Assembly (NCBI GenBank): GCA_946611445.1
Contig: CAMODP010000076.1
Span: 1-8,756, forward strand
DNA length: 8,756 nt
Source of the DNA: an uncultured Eubacterium sp.
Lineage (GTDB): Bacteria > Bacillota > Clostridia > Lachnospirales > Lachnospiraceae
Reading direction: 5' to 3'
In this document: piece after piece, positions 5,791 to 8,756 of the stretch
Position numbering within the stretch: the first letter of the stretch is position 1
Layout: the number at the start of each line of letters is the position of its first letter
Translations under genes and position numbers: made by a program
The notes under the pieces: model-generated
What the model was told of the DNA's origin: nothing
Databases searched by the model: none
The model's input: only the letters and a program-made list of their open reading frames with translations

Positions 5791-7341
5791 ATGTCTGTTA
5801 CTTCCTTTGCCGCCATTGTGATCGGCAGCTATGAGGTCAATCTGGATATATTTGAAATATCCCGGAAATACGGGATCCGGCGCATCGACCAGATCCGGCA
5901 CAGGATCGAGCTGGGCAGGCAGCCTTTTGCCAACAGCGGCCGCATCAGCCCGGAGATGGTAGACGAGCTCTGCGAGGTCCTGCAGGATTTCCTGAAAACC
6001 ATCCGCATGTACCGGGTCAGCAATGTGCGGGCCATCGCCACCAGTGCCGTCCGCGAGGCGGCCAATGACCTGTTTGTCCTGGGAAAGATCCGGCACGTGA
6101 CGGGACTGGACGTCCAGATTCTCAGCAATTCCGAACAGCGTTTTCTGAGCTACAAATCCATCGCGTCGATCGAATCGCGGTTCAACGACATGATCCGCAA
6201 GGGCACGGCGATCGTGGATCTTGACGGAGGCAGCATACAGATCTCTATTTTCGACAAATCCCAGCTGATCACGACCAGAAACATGCGGCAGGGAAGCCTG
6301 CGTGTGCGGGAACGCCTGCAGGCGCTGGAATCTGAGACAATGGCGTACGAGGCGCTCGTAGAACAGCTCATCCGGTACGACACCTCCAGCTTCCGGAAGA
6401 TGTATCTGAAGGACCGCAAGATCCAGCATGTCATTCTGAACGGCGATTTTCTCTCCGAGACGATTTTCAGGGATCCGAAGCACCGCGACCGCGCGTCGCG
6501 GATACTGGACCGGGACAGCTTTGAGAAATGGTACGCGAACATCGTCGGCAAGACAGAGAACGAGCTGGCGGTCAGCAACAACATCTCGCTGGAAAATGCC
6601 TCCCTGCTCCGTCCTTCGGCCGCGTTGTGCCATCTGATCGTAACCGAGCTGGATCCCTCACAGATCTGGATGCCCGGCACCAGCCTGGCCCGGGGCATGG
6701 CCTATGAATTCGCGGAGAGCACGAAGCTGCTGAAGATGTCCCACAATTTCGGCAACGACATCATCACAGCCGCCCGGCACCTTGCCCGGCGCTACGCCGT
6801 CAGCAGACCCCACATAGAGAATATGGACATGACGGCTACGGCCATATTTGACACCACGGCACGCATCCACGGCATGGGGGGAAGAGACCGTCTCCTGCTG
6901 CGCATCGCCGTCATGCTGCACGATGTGGGAAAGTACATCAGCTATACGGATATCGGAGAGAACTCTTCCATGATCATCATGGGGAACGAGTTTATCGGTC
7001 TGTCCAACGAAGAGAGGGAACTGGTCGCGCTGGCGGCCCGGTACACCTACGAGCCGCTGCCCGAATATGAAGAGCTGGTACTGGAGAGCAGCCTGGATAT
7101 TCCCCGCTACCTGAAGGTGGCGTCCTTTGCGGCCATTATCAGGATGGCCATCGCCCTGGACCGCAGCCATATGCAGAAGGTCACGGCCCTGCGCGCGGAA
7201 CTGAAAGAGCAGAAACTCGTTCTGCACGCGGATGTCCGGGGAGACTATACCATGGAAAAGGGCCTGGTGAGAGATGAGATCGCCTTTTTCAATGATGTGT
7301 TCGGCGTGCAGCCGGTGCTGAAGATCAGGCAGTCAGTCTGA
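5791..7341 (+). CDS. Divergent Ppx/GppA-like protein with C-terminal HD domain
   Basis: The 516-residue architecture is that of exopolyphosphatase/pppGpp phosphatase: an actin-like Ppx/GppA region (about 1-300) followed by an HD-type helical domain (about 320-516) with H377-D378-V-G-K. Canonical enzymes hydrolyse polyphosphate ends or pppGpp. Here the first phosphate loop, usually DIGSNS, reads V10-IGSYE, so the conserved Asp is Val and the Asn-Ser is Tyr-Glu. The second loop, usually DIGGGSTE, reads D143-LDGGSIQ. The LSNSEQRF segment (111-118), where family members usually carry ISGEEEA, keeps a Glu (E115). From memory, clostridial relatives share SYE and SNSEQRF but usually retain the first Asp. 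The start at 5791 follows GGAG at 5780-5783. ppk1 follows after 14 nt, which supports a polyphosphate role. It could be an active but divergent phosphatase, an HD-dependent hydrolase, or a sensor. The family call is firm; the activity is not. Confidence 0.85.
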   Translation: MSVTSFAAIVIGSYEVNLDIFEISRKYGIRRIDQIRHRIELGRQPFANSGRISPEMVDELCEVLQDFLKTIRMYRVSNVRAIATSAVREAANDLFVLGKIRHVTGLDVQILSNSEQRFLSYKSIASIESRFNDMIRKGTAIVDLDGGSIQISIFDKSQLITTRNMRQGSLRVRERLQALESETMAYEALVEQLIRYDTSSFRKMYLKDRKIQHVILNGDFLSETIFRDPKHRDRASRILDRDSFEKWYANIVGKTENELAVSNNISLENASLLRPSAALCHLIVTELDPSQIWMPGTSLARGMAYEFAESTKLLKMSHNFGNDIITAARHLARRYAVSRPHIENMDMTATAIFDTTARIHGMGGRDRLLLRIAVMLHDVGKYISYTDIGENSSMIIMGNEFIGLSNEERELVALAARYTYEPLPEYEELVLESSLDIPRYLKVASFAAIIRMAIALDRSHMQKVTALRAELKEQKLVLHADVRGDYTMEKGLVRDEIAFFNDVFGVQPVLKIRQSV

Positions 7342-7355
7342 GGAGAAGAGGGGTT

Positions 7356-8756
7356 ATGAAGACGGATTACAGCATGTATGAAAAACCGGAATACTATTGG
7401 AACCGGGAACTGTCCTGGCTCAAATTCAACAGACGGGTGCTCGCCGAGGCGCAGGACCGCTCGATACCCCTGTTTGAAAGGCTGAAGTTCATCAGCATCA
7501 CATCCTCCAACCTGGATGAATTCTTCATGGTGCGGGTGGCTTCCCTGAAGGACCAGGAGCATTCCGGCTATACCCGGCCGGATATCGCGGGCATGACGCC
7601 GCGCCAGCAGCTGGACGCGATCTCTGTATCCGCCCACGCGATGGTGAAGGACCAGTACGGCGCCTTCATGGAGGACATCCTGCCAGCCCTGCGGGAAAGC
7701 GGCCTCCATCTGTATACGGGTCAGGAAGAGCTGTCGAAGGAGCAGGCAGACTGGATCGACCGCTGGTTTGACGCGTCTGTCTATCCGGTGCTGACGCCGA
7801 TGGCCATGGATTCCTCCAGACCCTTCCCGCTGGTGCGGAACAAGAGCCTGAATATCGGCGCCCTGATCCGCCGAAAGGGCGAAAAACAGGAAAAAGAAAA
7901 GAAAAAACGGATGTTTGCCACCGTGCAGGTGCCGTCCGGCCTGCCCCGCTATGTGGAAATTCCGCCGGATCCGGACGGAAGCAGGGCCGTCATCCTCCTC
8001 GAAGAAGTCATCCGGAGGAACATGGGAAGGCTTTTTCTCGGCTATGATATTGTGTGCGCCCATCCCTACCGGATCATGCGGAATGCCGAGCTCGGCATCG
8101 ACGAGGATGAGGCGGCTGACCTGCTGGTGGAGATCAGCAAGAAGCTGAAAAAGAGGCAGCGGGGCGAAGTCATCCGCCTGGAGGCCGAGGAAGGGACCGA
8201 GAAAGAACTCCTGAACATCCTGAAAAATGAGTTCATGGTGCAGGAGCAGGACATCTACCGGATACCGGGGCCGCTGGACCTGACCTTCCTGTTCCGGCTG
8301 TACGGGATGGACGGCTTCGACGCGCACAGAATTCCGGCCTACACGCCGGCTGAAGTGCGGGAACTGAAAAATGATGAGGATATTTTTGAAAATATCCGCA
8401 GAGGCGACATTTTCCTGCATCATCCCTACATGTCCTTCCAGCCGGTCATTGATTTTGTGCAGCAGGCGGCACGCGACCCGCAGGTCCTAGCCATCAAGCA
8501 GACCTTGTACCGGGTCAGCGGCAATTCGCCGATCATAGCGGCGCTGGCCCAGGCGGCAGAAAACGGCAAACAGGTCACGGCGCTGGTGGAACTGAAGGCG
8601 CGTTTTGACGAGGAAAACAACATCGTCTGGGCACAGATGCTGGAAAAGGCAGGCTGCCATGTCATTTACGGTCTGGTAGGCCTGAAGACGCACAGCAAGA
8701 TTACACTGGTGGTGCGCCAGGAGGAAGAAGGCATCCGCCGGTATGTGCACCTGGGA
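7356..8756 (+). CDS. ppk1: Polyphosphate kinase 1 (3' partial)
   Basis: PPK1 reversibly polymerises the ATP gamma-phosphate into polyphosphate through a phosphohistidine. The frame starts at ATG 7356 and stays open for 467 codons to the window edge. Full-length enzymes have about 690-720 residues, so the end of the gene is missing. The N-terminal domain shows NRELSWLKFNRRVL (16-29) and SSNLDEFFMVRV. The catalytic domain shows LHHPYMSF, R386 (KQTLYR), R416 (ELKARFDE) and the phosphohistidine H446 in GLKTHSK. These match E. coli R375, R405 and H435 at a constant offset of 11, so the active site present so far is intact. A Lys/Glu-rich insert (about 174-185, GEKQEKEKKKR) precedes the conserved FATVQVPS strand. 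The ribosome site lies in AGGAGAAGAGGGG at 7341-7353, immediately after the upstream gene's stop. Pairing with a Ppx-like gene is typical of polyphosphate operons. Confidence 0.97.
   Translation, partial: MKTDYSMYEKPEYYWNRELSWLKFNRRVLAEAQDRSIPLFERLKFISITSSNLDEFFMVRVASLKDQEHSGYTRPDIAGMTPRQQLDAISVSAHAMVKDQYGAFMEDILPALRESGLHLYTGQEELSKEQADWIDRWFDASVYPVLTPMAMDSSRPFPLVRNKSLNIGALIRRKGEKQEKEKKKRMFATVQVPSGLPRYVEIPPDPDGSRAVILLEEVIRRNMGRLFLGYDIVCAHPYRIMRNAELGIDEDEAADLLVEISKKLKKRQRGEVIRLEAEEGTEKELLNILKNEFMVQEQDIYRIPGPLDLTFLFRLYGMDGFDAHRIPAYTPAEVRELKNDEDIFENIRRGDIFLHHPYMSFQPVIDFVQQAARDPQVLAIKQTLYRVSGNSPIIAALAQAAENGKQVTALVELKARFDEENNIVWAQMLEKAGCHVIYGLVGLKTHSKITLVVRQEEEGIRRYVHLG

Noticed and set aside
7245..8423. 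392-codon open frame on the - strand opposite ppk1
   Set aside because: The + strand frame is unmistakable PPK1 with conserved catalytic residues. The antisense frame is an artefact.

Overview
The window reads as an ordinary, gene-dense piece of a Gram-positive chromosome, most likely from a Clostridia/Lachnospiraceae-type Bacillota. The basis is strong AGGAGG-type ribosome sites, moderately GC-rich DNA, separate pyrB and pyrI genes with a zinc-finger PyrI, a fused chorismate mutase-prephenate dehydratase, and a ppx-HD/ppk1 pair. The taxonomic call is an inference from gene content, not a match to a genome. No phage, transposase, CRISPR, tRNA or rRNA signal was seen.

Layout, all on the + strand: the 3' end of an unidentified gene with a Lys/Arg-rich then acidic C-terminal tail (1-284); a 285-nt intergenic region holding a large inverted-repeat element (351-515), a TATAAT box just after it and a perfect Shine-Dalgarno; then pyrB (570-1520), pyrI (1514-1951), a DUF815-type AAA+ ATPase (1970-3277), folC (3315-4607), pheA (4604-5734), a divergent Ppx/GppA-HD protein (5791-7341) and the 5' two thirds of ppk1 (7356 to the window edge).

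From pyrB to ppk1 the genes overlap or are 14-56 nt apart, with no recognisable intrinsic terminator, so they may form one long transcript. PyrB and PyrI make aspartate transcarbamoylase (pyrimidine synthesis, nucleotide-regulated). FolC activates and retains folates. PheA makes phenylpyruvate for phenylalanine. PPK1 and the Ppx-like protein belong to polyphosphate/stringent-response metabolism. The ATPase has no known function.

The parts most worth a second look are the intergenic inverted repeat, which can fold into a multi-stem structure with alternative pairings right at the probable pyrB promoter; the Ppx-like protein, whose phosphate-binding loops have lost canonical residues, including the first-loop Asp, while its HD motif is intact; and the uncharacterised ATPase inside a biosynthetic operon. 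I did not find convincing evidence of a wholly new multi-gene system.
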